Below, one piece after another: positions 63,912 to 64,000 of a DNA stretch of 64,000 nucleotides. The notes under the pieces were generated by a model. That model did no database searches and had not been told where the DNA came from. It saw only the letters and a list, made by a program, of their open reading frames with translations. The translations under genes and the position numbers were made by a program. How positions within the stretch are numbered: the first letter of the stretch is position 1; the number at the start of each line of letters is the position of its first letter. The stretch is taken from positions 4,960,001 to 5,024,000 of the forward strand of contig OZ005702.1 in the NCBI GenBank assembly GCA_963930775.1. The letters run 5' to 3'. The DNA comes from Cliona cf. orientalis. Lineage: Eukaryota > Porifera > Demospongiae > Clionaida > Clionaidae.

Positions 63912-64000
63912 TGGCTACTTCAATGGTGCCCAGTTCTTCCAAGATAGGCGGACTGAGCAGAAGACTGCTGCTGGTGGTATGTACATCATCATGGGGTTCC
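63912..64000 (+). CDS. SCAMP exon 7 (partial, runs off the window)
   Basis: TCTCCAG is followed in phase by GYFNGAQFFQDRRTEQKTAA then GGMYIIMGF, the beginning of the fourth membrane span (compare VGIMMIIIAALF). A GTATGT inside is not used as a donor, because the homology continues past it. Confidence 0.8.

Overview
The window looks like metazoan nuclear DNA, most probably from a demosponge. The genes are split by GT-AG introns, TACATGTA-type AT-rich spacer is everywhere, transposable elements are dense, and there is a local cluster of NACHT-LRR (NLR) genes with death-fold N-termini. Expanded NLR families of this kind are known from sponges and cnidarians. I read the species only as 'sponge-like'.

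Layout. 1-229 is the 3' end of an NLR gene that enters from the left. Its 3' flank (about 540-2840) is paralogous to the 3' flank of the large NLR at the other end of the window (about 58.66-60.84 kb), so the two ends are related by a segmental duplication. From 3661 to 29256 lie exons of a V-ATPase subunit H gene on the + strand. No 5' exons were recognised, and its last coding part carries a deletion/frameshift and a TAG. One of its introns is about 20.8 kb (3839-24660). That intron holds several MITEs, a complete nested six-exon gene for a BEN-domain nuclear protein (6003-8598), and a Tc1/mariner element split by a 13.75-kb insertion (9526-23278) with an 8-bp target duplication. The insertion contains two Ty3/gypsy elements, and one LTR of the older element is itself split by a LINE.

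31.3-58 kb is the NLR cluster on the + strand. NLR-A (31517-35421) and NLR-B (37586-43300) are Death-NACHT-LRR paralogues, each with two frame-disrupting changes. NLR-C (45889-57883) has an open reading frame over four exons with matching phases and is predicted at about 2392 aa: CARD-like domain, linker, Death domain, six tandem copies of a roughly 225-aa module I cannot name, NACHT, LRRs. All three genes share a conserved block about 180-190 bp upstream of the start codon although their first exons differ. A second paralogous block (36.1-37.4 and 44.3-45.7 kb) precedes NLR-B and NLR-C.

60905-64000 holds six exons of a secretory carrier membrane protein (SCAMP) gene. Its 3' end lies beyond the window, its first exon was not found, and exon 4 has an apparent frameshift in a GA tract.

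How it fits together. The housekeeping genes (V-ATPase H, SCAMP) and the nested BEN gene have no evident functional link to the NLRs. The NLRs look like a tandemly duplicating innate-sensing cluster in which N-terminal modules are shuffled and copies decay. Several repeats give filled/empty-site pairs between paralogous blocks, which dates insertions relative to the duplications.
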